From positions 75,234,041 to 75,298,040 of the forward strand of contig CM077598.1 in the NCBI GenBank assembly GCA_039654915.1: a stretch of DNA of 64,000 bases, in the 5' to 3' direction. This document shows, one piece after another, positions 10,601-20,922 of this stretch. Origin of the DNA: Aquilaria yunnanensis (Eukaryota > Streptophyta > Magnoliopsida > Malvales > Thymelaeaceae). The first letter of the stretch is position 1, and each line of letters begins with the position of its first letter. The position numbers and the translations under genes are program-made. The notes beneath the pieces are model-generated. The model was given only the letters and a program-made list of their open reading frames with translations. It was not told the DNA's origin and did no database searches.

Positions 10601-13137
10601 CTTTTGTGGGCGGAGATGCTTCGTTTCTTTTGCCTGATAGGTTTTGCTTCCGGGCTTACTTTGAGGCTGTGCTGTACTATGCCAGGGTTTACTCCTGGCA
10701 TGTCTTTCGGCGAGTAGGCAAACAGATCTTTATTTTTTAGCAGAAAGGATACAAGATTTTCCTTATCACCTTTGGCCAAGCTCTTCGCTATTCGGGTAGA
10801 TTGTCCTGGGACAAGATCTACTGCTTCCGTTTCTGCTTCTGCGGGATCTCCTTCTTTGCCTTTCTCCTGCGCCTTTGCCTCCACCGTTTGTGTAGAGCTG
10901 TTTGCCGGAGCCTTTCGTGTTTTTACAAACACCTTTCTTACCTCGGCTTGGTCGATGAAGACCTCTGCATCTCCATCCTTGGTGGCGAATGTGACAGTCA
11001 AGTACTTCACATCGGGGCGAATGTGCAGGTTCCCCTGAGTCTGCCTTCCAAGGATGGCGTTGTACGAAGACGGGACGTCCATGACGATGAATCTTGCCAT
11101 TGTGGACGCGTACAACTCAGCTGCTCCGTCTACCGAAGTGCCTTTCACCATCAAAGGGAGGTCGATCCATCCGAGGACGGGTAGTTCGGATGGCCCAACG
11201 CCGAAGGTGGGCGTGGTGACAGGTTTCAGCTCGCTGCTGGAGATGCCCAAGCTCGGCGGTAAGTGCGAGAATAGGACGTCAGCATTTGAGCCATCATCAA
11301 GCAACACTCTCTTGACGTCCCAGTTCCCTATTCTCGCCATTATCAGCAGCGGGTCGTCGTGGGGGAAGACGACAGTGGAGCCATCTTTGCGAGCCAATTT
11401 CTTTGATGGACTTTGATACTCCATAACCGCAATTTCTCTGGCCTTCCGCTTTCTTTCCGAGGATGGGAGCCCCGTGGTGATTGTTTGGATGACCCCTACT
11501 GGAGGTGGAAGGCGCCTTTTTGGACTTCTGTTTCTCCGCCTGTCGGAGTCATAGTCCTCGTTTTCGGCCCTCTCTTCCTCCTATTTTCTGCCCTTTGGGG
11601 AGGGCATCCGCAGGTACTTGCGAAGTTGGCCCTGTTTGATCAGCGACTCTATGTACTTCTTCAGCTGGAAGCAGTCTTCGGTGTCATGACCGTGGTTGCG
11701 ATGAAACTGGCAGAACTTCTTGGCATTCTTCTTATTATCGGCGGCCATGGCCTTTGGCCGCCGAATCTGCGTCCCTTGCCTTTCCAGCGCCATGAGAATG
11801 TTGGTCCGTGTCGTGCTCAAGGGTGTGAAACTTTGAGGTTTCTTTCCTCGCATTCGCCGTGGTCGACCTGTATGTTCAGAAAGATGCCGAGCTTGCTGGC
11901 TGGACCCTTCGGCGCGGTGATGATCAGACTTCGGCCCCGCCATCCTCAATTCCTCGGCTGTCATGTGCTGCTCTGCCCTTCGGTAAAATTCTCCGAGGGT
12001 CTCCGGGGGGTCCTTTGAGAACTCGTAGAATAGCTGTGAGTCACGCCGAAGGCCCCGTGTCATAGCGAGGATGCGGATTTCGGGCCGGAAGTCCGGGACG
12101 CTGAGTGCTTCCCTGTTGAACCGTTCGACATAGTCTCGGATCGTCTCTCCGTTTCTCTGCTCTATGTCGAACATCTGTACAGGAATTTTGGCTGTCGGCC
12201 TGCTCCCAATGAACTGCTGGGTAAAGGCTGTGGACAACTCCTGAAACTCAGTGATAGTCCCTGGGGGCAACGAATTGTACCATGCTGTTGCTGGGCCCGT
12301 GAGGGTGACTTCAAAGCATTTGCACATGGTAGCGTCATCAGCTCCGTGCATTATCATGCTCCGCCTGTACTTCGTCAGATGGGCCTGTGGATCAGTCCGG
12401 CCATCATAGATCTCCAGCCTAGGCACTCTGAAGTCGCCTGGCATAGCTGCCTCAACGACGGTGCGAATAAACGGGGAGCCATCTTCGCATAATGCCCCCG
12501 ACAGCCTGTCCCAAACGGGTTTTCTGGTCACTTGTTTCTCCACTCTGTCCAGCCGTGCCAATATCCTTTCCATAAGCGCAGTGGCGCTAGGACCATTTTC
12601 GCGGGAGGGAGATCGCTGGCGCCTTTTCGGGGAGCGAGTTCGGCGCGGAAGGGTCAGGGCCCTCGCCTCGGGCGACGAACTGCTTCGCTGTGAGACTCTC
12701 GGTCGCTTGGACCCGGTTTGTCCCACAGGCCGTTTCCCGAGGGCTATATCTTCTGTGGATGATTCTCCGCGAGGATCTCCACTTTCTGAACTGCGGTGTG
12801 TAGACTTGGGGCTTCTCTCCCGAGGGCGTGTTGATGAGGAGGGTTTCTGGGCCTGTGACTGCTGTGGCCATCTTCGGTCGATCTGCTGAGTCATTTCAGC
12901 AACGACCGAGCGCTGAAAGTCCCTCAAGAAGCTCATGGTGATTACCAGAGGGCGGTCCTCCTCAGGCGTAGAAGTCTCTGGGAGTGTCTGCTCAGCAGCC
13001 GGTTGTATCTCAGGCGCAGACGAGGACCTTGGGAGTCCCTTGTCCTTAGAACGCCGAGTCTCAACGACGGCAACCTGCGAGCGGGTTCCCACAGACGGCG
13101 CCAAATGATGACCCAAGGCCTCATCGTTGTGAGTCAT
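7640..13137 (-). pseudogene. Rt-B gag-pol polyprotein, broken
   Basis: Reads gag, protease, RT, RNase H, archaeal-type RNase H and integrase in the order seen in Rt-D. The ATG (13135-13137) lies inside the 5' LTR. Gag keeps the C-x2-H-x4-H-x4-C type knuckle with its first Cys intact (K-K-F-C-Q-F-H). Lesions: TAG at 11581-11583 (from GAG) after gag, TAG at 9940-9942 (from CAG) after the RT domain, a one-base deletion near 8805-8812 between RNase H and integrase, and TAG at 8282-8284 (from CAG) within the integrase core just after D-N-G-S. Between lesions the frame is well conserved. The protein is expected to be non-functional without complementation. Confidence 0.92.
13086..13103 (-). other. 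Rt-B primer-binding site
   Basis: TGGCGCCGTCTGTGGGAA on the minus strand lies two bases inside the 5' LTR. From memory the first nine bases fit the 3' end of tRNA-Asp; the primer tRNA is inference. Confidence 0.75.
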
Positions 13138-13972
13138 GATGACTGTTGAGGAGACTTCTAGGAGGAAGGACGCCTGGAAGGTGGATCGCCCCAAGGAGAG
13201 TACCTGAAAAGCTGGTAAACAGGGTTAGGAGGCCCCCGGAGTGTTTTTCCGGGGGGGGAGCCTCCGACGCCCAAGTCAGTCGTGGCCGGAAGAAGGAGAA
13301 AGTCACTAGCTCAAAGAGAAAGGCAGAAAAGTCTCGCCTGGTATTTTCTCAGAGTGTGGGAGCTGTATATCCGGCCTGCCAACTTCCTGTCAAGTATTTA
13401 TTTCCTGTATATATAGGAATACCTAGCCCGTTCAGATCATGACACGTGTGCGGTCGGATGCTCCTGAACGTCTGGGCGTAGGGGACAGATAGTTGGTAAC
13501 TAGATGGCCTCGAGCCTTGTGCTGAGACGGGCCATGATATGATTCTGATGGCGTCTGCGCGTCAGGGCGACTTTTTACGTCTGTGGTGGGACGTGTCAGA
13601 GGCTTCCTTAAATGCTTCCTTAAATGCGCCTGCCGTACTCCCGAGGTCCCTGGGCGAGGTCGTCCTCTAGTTCGGACAGAGCCTCTTCGGGAAGCCTACC
13701 CTCAGTTCGGGGGTTCCCAGTTCCAGGGGGTTCCGCCTTCGGGGATATCATATTCGGGCAGCAATGTCTGGTGCCACTTTTCCGAAGGCGCGTTGTTCAC
13801 AACCTTGGGGGGCGAATGGAGTCCTCAAGTTTTACTGGCGTGCCGAGGCTCGGAGCTCTCAGGCTATCTCCCGAGGTGCATGATTCCACCTATTCCCGGG
13901 AAGCACCAGTTCTTCTGGCCGTTGTTGTGGCAGGGTATTCGGCCAGATTGAGGCGACAGCCTTTGGCTATCA
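13106..13972 (-). repeat. Rt-B 5' LTR
   Basis: 867 bp. It differs from the left LTR at four sites: C for G in the GTCAGT(C/G)GTGG word, C for A in CTAGC(C/A)CG, C for T in GAGA(C/T)GGG, and G for T near the end. The first variant recurs in the 3' LTR of Rt-E only. Confidence 0.95.
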
Positions 13973-13977
13973 TGTCC
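13973..13977. repeat. Target duplication TGTCC, right copy (Rt-B)
   Basis: Matches 2987-2991. After it the Rt-A LTR resumes with CCCACGCCCAG. Confidence 0.92.
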
Positions 13978-14354
13978 CCCACGCCCAGAAGTTCGGGAGC
14001 ATCCGACCGCACACGTGTCATGATCTGAACGGGCTAGGTATTCCTATATATACAGGAAATAAATACTTGACAGGAGGTTGGTTGCCCGGAGATACAGCTC
14101 CCACACTCTGAGAAAATACCAGGCGAGACTTTTCTGCCATTCTCTTTGAGCTAGTGACTTTCTCCTTTTTCCGGCGACCACTGACTTGGGCGTCGGAGGC
14201 TCCCCCCCCGGAAAAACACTCCGGGGGCCTCCTAACCCTGTTTACTAGCTTTTCAGGTACTCTCCTTGGGGCGATCCACCTTCTAGGCGTTCTTCCTCCT
14301 AGAACTCTCTTCAACAGTCATCATGACTCACAACGATGAGGCCCCAGGCCATCA
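13978..14354 (+). repeat. Rt-A 5' LTR, second part
   Basis: Continuation of the LTR interrupted at 2991. It contains the G-box ACACGTGT, TATATATA, AATAAA and the GC-rich leader hairpin, and ends GGCCATCA directly before the primer site. Confidence 0.92.
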
Positions 14355-14356
14355 TT

Positions 14357-14374
14357 TGGCGCCGTCTGTGGGAA
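14357..14374 (+). other. Rt-A primer-binding site
   Basis: TGGCGCCGTCTGTGGGAA two bases after the LTR end. It lies inside the gag reading frame because the ATG is upstream of it. Confidence 0.75.
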
Positions 14375-16149
14375 CCCGCTCGCAAATTGCCGTCGTTGAG
14401 ACTCGGTGTTCTAAGGACAAGGGACTCCCAAGGTCCTTGTCCGCGCCTGAGATACAACCGGCCGCTGAGCAGACATTCCCAGAGACTTCTACGCCCGAGG
14501 AAGACCGCCCCCTGGTAATCACCATGAGCTTCTTGAGGGACTTTCAGCGCTCGGTCGTTGCTGAAATGACTCAGTAGATCGACCGAAGATGGCCACAGCA
14601 GTCACAGGCCCAGAAACCCTCCTCATCAGCACGGCCTCGGGAGACAAGCCCCAAGTCTACATACCGCAGTTCAGGAAGTCGAGAGCCTCGCGGAGAATCA
14701 TCCACAGAAGATATAGCCCTCGGGAAACGGCCTGTGGGACAAACCGGGTCCAAGCGACCGAGAGTCTCACAGCGAAGCAGTTCGTCGCCCGAGGCGAGGT
14801 TCCTGACCCCTCTGCGCCGAACTCGCTCCCCGAAGAGGCGCCGTCGATCTCCCTCCCGCGAAAATGGTCCTAGCGCCACTGCGCTTATGGAAAGGATATT
14901 GGCACGGCTGGACAGAGTGGAGAAGCAAGTCGCCAGAAAACCCGTTTGGGACAGGCTGTCGGGGGCATTATGCGAAGATGACTCCCCGTTTATTCGTGCC
15001 GTCGTTGAGGCAGCTATGCCAGGCGACTTCAGAGTGCCTAGGCTGGAGATCTATGATGGCCGGACTGATCCACAGGCCCATCTGACGAAGGACAGATGGA
15101 GCATGATAATGCACGGAGCTGATGACGCTACCATGTGCAAATGCTTCGAAGTCACCCTCACGGGCCCAGCAACAGCATGGTACAATTCCTTGCCCCCAGG
15201 GACTATCACTGAGTTCCAGGAGTTGTCCACAGCCTTCACCCAGCATTTCATTGGGAGCAGGCCGACGGCCAAAATGCCTGTGCAGATGTTCGACATAGAG
15301 CAGAGAAACGGAGAGACAATCCGAGACTATGTCGAACGATTCAACAGGGAAGCACTCAGCGTCCCAGACTTCCGGCCCGAAATCCGCATCCTCGCTATGA
15401 CACGGGGCCTTCGGCGTGACTCACAGCTGTTCTACGAGTTCTGAAAGGACCCGCCGGAGACCCTCGGAGAATTTTACCGAAGGGCACAGCAGCATATGAC
15501 AGCCGAGGAATTGAGGATGGCGGGGCCGAAGTCTGATCATCACCGCGCCGAAGGGTCCAGTCAGCAAGCTCAGCATCTTTCTGAACACAAAGGCTGACCA
15601 CGACGAATGCGAGGAAGGAAACCTCAAAGTTTCATGCCCTTGAGCACGACACGGACCAACATTCTCATGGCGCTGGAAAGGCAAGGGAGGCAGATTCGGC
15701 GGCCAAAGGCCATGGCCGCCGATAATAAGAAGAATGCCAAGAAGTTCTACCAGTTTCATCGCGACCACGGTCATGACACCGAAGACTGCTTCCAGCTGAA
15801 GAAGTACATAGGGTCGCTGATCAAACAGGGCCAACTTCGCAAATACCTGCGGATGCCCTCCCCAAAAGGCAGAAAAGAGGAGGAAGAGAGGGCCGAAAAC
15901 GAGGACTATGACTCCGACAGGCGGAGAAACAGAAGTCCAAAAAGGCGCCTTCCACCTCCAGTAGGGGTCATCCAAACCATCACCACGGGGCTCCCATCCT
16001 CGGAAAGAAAGCGGAAGGCCAGAGAAATTGCAGTTATGGAGTATCAAAGTCCATCAAAGAAACTGGCTCGCAAAGATGGCTCCACCGTCGTCTTCCCCCA
16101 CGACGACCCGCTGCTGATAATGGCGAGAATAGGGAACTGGGACCTCAAG

Positions 16150-16154
16150 AGAGT
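16150..16154. repeat. Target duplication AGAGT, left copy (Rt-C)
   Basis: Repeated at 48261-48265. Removing Rt-C plus one copy restores the protease-region sequence found in Rt-D and Rt-E. Confidence 0.92.
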
Positions 16155-17021
16155 TGATGGCCTGAGGCCTCATCGTTGTGAGTCATGATGACTGTTGAGG
16201 AGACTTCTAGGAGGAAGAACGCCTGGAAGGTGGATCGCCCCAAGAAGAGTACCTGAAAAGCTGGAAAACAGGGTTAGGAGGCCCCCGGAGTGTTTTTTCG
16301 GGGGGGGAGCCTCCGACGCCCAAGTCAATGGTGGCCGGAAAAAGGAGAAAGTCACTAGCTCAAAGAGAAAGGCAGAAAAGTCTCGCCTGGTATTTTCTCA
16401 GAGTGTGGGAGCTGTATCTCCGGCCTACCAACCTCCTGTCAAGTATTTATTTCCTGTATATATAGGAATACCTAGCCCGTTCAGATCATGACACGTGTGC
16501 GGTCGGATGCTCCTGAACTTCTGGGCGTAGGGGACAGATAGTTGGTAACCAGCTCGCCTCGGGCCTTGTGCGGAGACGGGCCATGATGTGATTCTGATGG
16601 CGTCTGCGCGTCAGGGCAACTTTTTACGTCTGTGGTGGGACGTGTCAGAGGCTTCCTTAAATGCTTCCTTAAATGCGCCTGCCGTACTCCCGAAGTCCCT
16701 GGGCGAGGTCGTCCTCTAGTTCGGACAGAGCCTCTTCGGGAAGCATACCCTCAGTTCGGGGGTTCCCAGTTCCAGGGGGTTCCGCTTTCGGGGATATCAT
16801 GTTCGGGCAGCAATGTCTGGTGCCACTTTTCCGAAGGCGCGCTGTTCACAACCTTGGGGGGCGAATAGAGTCCTCAAGTTTTACTGGTGTGCCAAGGCTC
16901 GGAGCTCTCCGGCTATCTCCCGAGGTGCATGATTCCACCTGTTCCCGGGAAGCGCCAGTTCTTCTGGCCATTGTTCTGGCAGGGTGTTCGGCCAGATTGA
17001 GGCGATAGCCTTTGGCTATCA
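16155..17021 (-). repeat. Rt-C 3' LTR
   Basis: 867 bp. Its outer end carries the perfect GATAGCCaaaGGCTATC palindrome shared with Rt-A; Rt-B, Rt-D and Rt-E have one changed arm base (GGCTGTC). Confidence 0.95.
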
Positions 17022-17036
17022 CATGCCCCCCTCTGG

Positions 17037-17802
17037 AAAGCCGAAGTGAAGACTTCGGTTTGCATCTCTTTCCGAGGTTGTTGTTGGGAGTCTTGTTGGG
17101 AAGCATAACCTGTTCCGAGGTCGAACCTTTTGCCCGAGGGTCTGGGCTGTTCGGCCTTGGCCTATTCTTTGGTGTCTCCGAGGCAAAGCCTGTACCGAAG
17201 ATACACCTCTTGCCCAAAAGTCATGGGCTGTTCAGCCATAGCCTGTCTCTCGGTGTCCTCGAGGTGGCCCGCTTTTTATTACTGCAGGTCTGATGGCCAA
17301 GCGTGTCAGACTGAGCGGCGCGTCTCCACTTTTCAGGGATGTCAAACGACGTGTCCCACTCAGGAGGTGTGTCCCGGTTTTCCAGGGACGTTTGGGGAGG
17401 CGTGTCCCCTATTTCTGCGCAGCGGTTGACACGCAGCTTCTTGCCATTGGAAGAGAGATGCCTCATTTACAGAGGGCGCGCCTTTTCGGGTGCAGTGGGC
17501 AGTTACGGCGACGGTTCGCCTCCAATGGCTACTTATGATCTCTTTTCGGCTACCCACCTTTGGCCTATAAATAGCCCATTCCATCATAAGTCCCACTTAC
17601 TGTTTTTCTGCTCTTTCTCTGCTTTGCCCTCTGTTCTTGCGTTTATCTCACTTTCTGTGGCAGAGCTTCCTTAATCAGAGATTTCCAGAGTACTTGATTC
17701 CTCTGTTTTTCTGAGTTTTTCTGGAAAACTGTTGTTTTTTCCAAACTCGTCTTCTGAGTTTTTTCTGGAAACTATTTTCTTTTCCATCTCAAACTCTTTT
17801 TC
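17037..17802 (+). promoter_or_regulatory. Rt-C antisense-gene promoter and 5' leader
   Basis: TATAAATA lies at 17566-17573. The G-box found in other copies is mutated here (GACACGCAGC). The leader lacks about 60 bp near 17680 that Rt-D has, joining AATCAGAG to ATTTCCAGAG. The polypurine tract of the element lies at about 17022-17036 on the minus strand. No coding sequence is supported. Confidence 0.6.
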
Positions 17803-20152
17803 ATGTCTGCGGTGCCTGTTCCCGAGAGCTGGAAACCTCTTCTGGCCCATCCTTGCTGTACCACCCCCGAAAAACTAGAGAGGTGGAAGAAAAAATTCTT
17901 TCTTCCCTCTTACGCTGTGACCAGGCTGCCTCGTTCTAGCCATTTTGCTTTTTCAAACCGCGGCGACGAGGTTACCGTCTTCCGAGCCCAACTGAAGGCC
18001 GGACTTCGGTATCCTCCCCCGAAGGTGGTTTGCGAGTTCTGCCAATTCCATGGCATTGCTGTGAACCAGCTTCCCCCGAATGCGTAATGCTATTTTAACG
18101 CCTACCTGTGCAAGTGTGGCGTGTTCGGGATAGAGCCCCACTTCATCATTTTCATGCAGTACTACAAGCTCTACGTGGTCCCGAATGGTGGCTTCTATTT
18201 CCTGCTGCCTCGGGGATCCGGGAGGAAAAAATTCACCTTCACCTTCGACACGAAGGATAGCTGGCGGGGGTGGCAGCCTAAGTTCTTTTTCCTGAAGGTG
18301 GATAAGAACTGGACTGGTGTCCCGACCAGATGGGCTCAGGGAGTGCTGAACGCAGACGTCGTTGATCCGAGGATGCTGCTGACCCCACCGTTGGCTTCTG
18401 TGTTCGCGGATTTTGACGCCCGCATTCGGGCAGTCGCTGACTGGGCTCCCGAGGTCTCTCCTCGTGCTCTTTACCCCTTTCCTATCAACTGGAGGTTGAT
18501 GACCGAAAAAGTCCTTCGGGAGCTGAAAGTGGTTAAGGAGCACGTGACTGACCTCAATATGCCCGCTCCCGCCATCGCCGGGAAGGACTCCTGGCTGGTC
18601 AAGCTCCTTAAGAGGGAGACTTCTTTCGAATCTTTTGCCGAAAGTGAGTAATCTTCCACCCCTTTATATTTTTTCCTCGGACTTACGCTGATATTTCTTC
18701 TCTTTTTCAGAGATGGGCGATGGGGCTGCTGCCTACTACAAGGCCCTTTTTTCTGGTCAAGTGGAGAAGGGGGAGCAGACAAAGAAGGCGGCTTCCCGAA
18801 GAAGGAAGACGACAGGGGCGGGGCCCTCGGTGAAGCGAGCTAGGAAGGCTGTCCAGCCTCCTCAGCCGGAGCTTTCGGGAGAAGAAGCTGGCGAAGAGGC
18901 TGGTCTTGTTGAAATTCCACCGGCCGAGGTCCCCGCTACTTCCGCCGAGGTGCCTCCTCTCGACCTCGAGGCCCCCAGAAACACTGTATTGGTAGAAGTA
19001 CCTACTGCCGAGGAGCGGTACCGGCAGAAGGGTAAGGGTCTTTCTTCCTAGGGGCCCGAGGATCCCGAGGACACTGTCTCCGAGGTTCCTCCAGGTATGC
19101 CTTCAGGCGAAGTTCAGCTCTTTTACTTTTCGCGAATTTTTCTTCTACTCCTAACTTCCTTCTCACTTTCAAAGGAGCCTCTTACTGCTGGCTGGAGGGC
19201 CATTCATGAGAGGAAACGGGCCCTGCGCGATGCCACAATCCCTGAGGGGAAGATCCCCTTGGAGCCCTTTTGGACAATCACGGAGGATATGAATTTGTTC
19301 TCCGACGATTGTCCGAAAATGACAAAGGAGATTTGGAAGGGGATGACCACTGACGCCTCCTTCCGGGCCATTGCGGCGGCTCACCCGAGGGATAATACCC
19401 TCGCCGCAAAAGTCACCGAGCATCCTGCTCAGGTATAGTCTTTACACTCTTTTTCCTCAATTTTCTAAGTGTTTAGACTTGTACTAACCTGGACTTTTGC
19501 CTTGCCGTAGCTGCTGGAGTACGCTGGTTACCTCCGAGTTCGGGTGGCCAGAGAGGCTGCCTCCAAGGATGCGACTTCGCGGGAACTCAGTGAAGCGAAG
19601 GCTTCGCTTGCAAACCTGGTCGCCAGCAACCAGCAGCTGGCAGCGGATTGTTCTCAGCAAATCGCCGCCGTTCGGGAGGAGTTCTCGAAGAAGAGAGAAG
19701 AACTTGAAAAGGACTCCTCCCGGAAGATTGCCGACCTCGGTGACCAAGTAAAGGGGCTGCTCGCCGCCAACGGAGATCTTGTCAAGGACAAGGCTGCTTC
19801 TGACAGTCTTGCGGCGAGGTTGACGGATGAGAACAATGCTCTCCGGGCCGAGGTCGAGGCTCTGAAGAAGGAGTCCGAAGAGACGCTGGGGATAAGCGAG
19901 CTGGAGGAGGAGATTGCTGAGCTGAGGGACGAGCTCAACGACCTTGGCGTTCAAAAACATACTTCTGATCAAATGGCCAAGGTCGCCTTTCAGGACGGCT
20001 TCTGCCTTGTTCTGCACCAAGTCCTGCAGAGGTTCCCAGATTTGGACCTCTCTTTTCTGGAGGGCCTAAATATTCCTGAGGAACCTCGGTGGCAGTGGTC
20101 CAAGGTCGAGCATCTGAAGCTTCCTGCTCTTCGTCCGCCTGGCTCTCCCTAG
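17803..20152 (+). pseudogene. Rt-C antisense gene, interrupted copy
   Basis: Exons are 17803-18643, 18711-19094, 19173-19432 and 19511-20152; introns are 67, 78 and 78 nt. Stops: TAA at 18085-18087 (from TAC, exon 1) and TAG at 19049-19051 (from GAG, exon 2). The acceptor of intron 2 has changed from AG to AA (19171-19172). Exon 4 is open and encodes the coiled-coil C-terminus. The branch-point-like TACTAAC of intron 3 is preserved. The sub-family I words A-R-E-A-A-S-K-D and L-V-A-S-N-Q-Q-L-A are shared with Rt-A. Confidence 0.88.
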
Positions 20153-20284
20153 TTTGCTTTAGGGCTCCTCTCATTTTTTTCCTTTGTGCTCCTTCTTTGG
20201 GCACTTCTTTTGTAAGGCAGCGTTTTCTCTTAATGAACAATCTTTTGGCTAAGTCCATTCTTGCAAGTTTCTTCATTTCCACTG

Positions 20285-20772
20285 TCCCGAACGCGTTTGC
20301 TCAAGAGACTTTCGGAAAACCTGCAACCAAAGAAACTTTTTACCTTCCTTTGTCCCGAGTGTGCTCGCTCAAGAGACTTTCTGGAAAGTTTGTAAAAATT
20401 TGGCTACGTCTTTTGCAGGCTTTTTGTTCCCTTTTATCCCGAACATGTTCCCTCAAGGGACTTCGGAAAACCTTCAGCCAAATTTTTCTGTCTTCCTATT
20501 GTCCCGAGCATATTTGCTCAAGGGACTTAGGAAAATTTTCACGAGATTGCTCATTTCCCTTTTTCCCAAGCACGTTCGCTCAAGGGTGTTCGGAAATTAC
20601 CTCTGCTTTTGTTTTGGCGTGTACTTTTGCGAGATTCTTGCTTTCCCTTTTTCCCGAGCATGTTCGCTCAAGGGTGTTCGGAAAATTTTCTCTGCACTGA
20701 TTATGCCGAGTACCTTTGCAAGATTCTTGTTTCCCATTTTTCCCGAGCATAGTGGCTCAAGGGACTTCGGGA
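20285..20772. repeat. Hairpin tandem array of Rt-C (7 units)
   Basis: Seven cores of the CCCGAGC/GCTCaaGGG type start at about 20285, 20352, 20437, 20502, 20563, 20653 and 20740. The array lies between the antisense-gene stop (20152) and the pol stop (20923); the remaining intergenic bases show no gene. Confidence 0.88.
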
Positions 20773-20922
20773 AGTCATATCTGCTTTTTTCGTGGCGAGC
20801 ACCTTCGCGGAATTCTGTCTTCGACAATTTGGTATACTTGAAAATTTTTCTCAAGACCATTCTTCTCCAGACCATTTTGTACTTAGAATATTTCTTGTAC
20901 AATATATCTCTTCCGCTCAACC

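Larger units (their letters stand above)
2992..13972 (-). mobile_element. Rt-B: Retand-type element inside the Rt-A 5' LTR
   Basis: A structurally complete element of 10981 bp: 5' LTR 13106-13972, primer site, broken gag-pol (7640-13137), eight-unit hairpin array (6914-7490), antisense gene (4698-6780) and 3' LTR 2992-3858, flanked by TGTCC. The two 867-bp LTRs differ at four sites by my reading (about 0.5%), so insertion was recent. Even so, gag-pol has three stops and one frameshift, and the antisense gene has lost about 265 bp. Either it was copied as a defective genome with help from another element, or it decayed unusually fast. It groups with Rt-D and Rt-E by its antisense-gene sequence (sub-family II). 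Confidence 0.95.
14323..16154 (+). pseudogene. Rt-A gag and start of protease, broken
   Basis: Starts at an ATG (14323) inside the LTR, as in the other copies. The frame is constant but interrupted by TAG at 14575-14577 (from CAG), TGA at 15442-15444 (from TCA) and TGA at 15595-15597 (from CGA). The retroviral-type capsid region lies near 15100-15450. The knuckle reads K-K-F-Y-Q-F-H, so the first Cys is replaced by Tyr. The frame ends at D-L-K-R where Rt-C enters (target duplication AGAGT at 16150-16154) and resumes at 48261 with V-L-L-D-D-G-S, the protease active site. Confidence 0.9.

Noticed and set aside
15607..16188. The last Rt-A gag frame ending in a novel C-terminus
   Set aside because: Its last codons are Rt-C LTR sequence beyond the insertion point at 16154.
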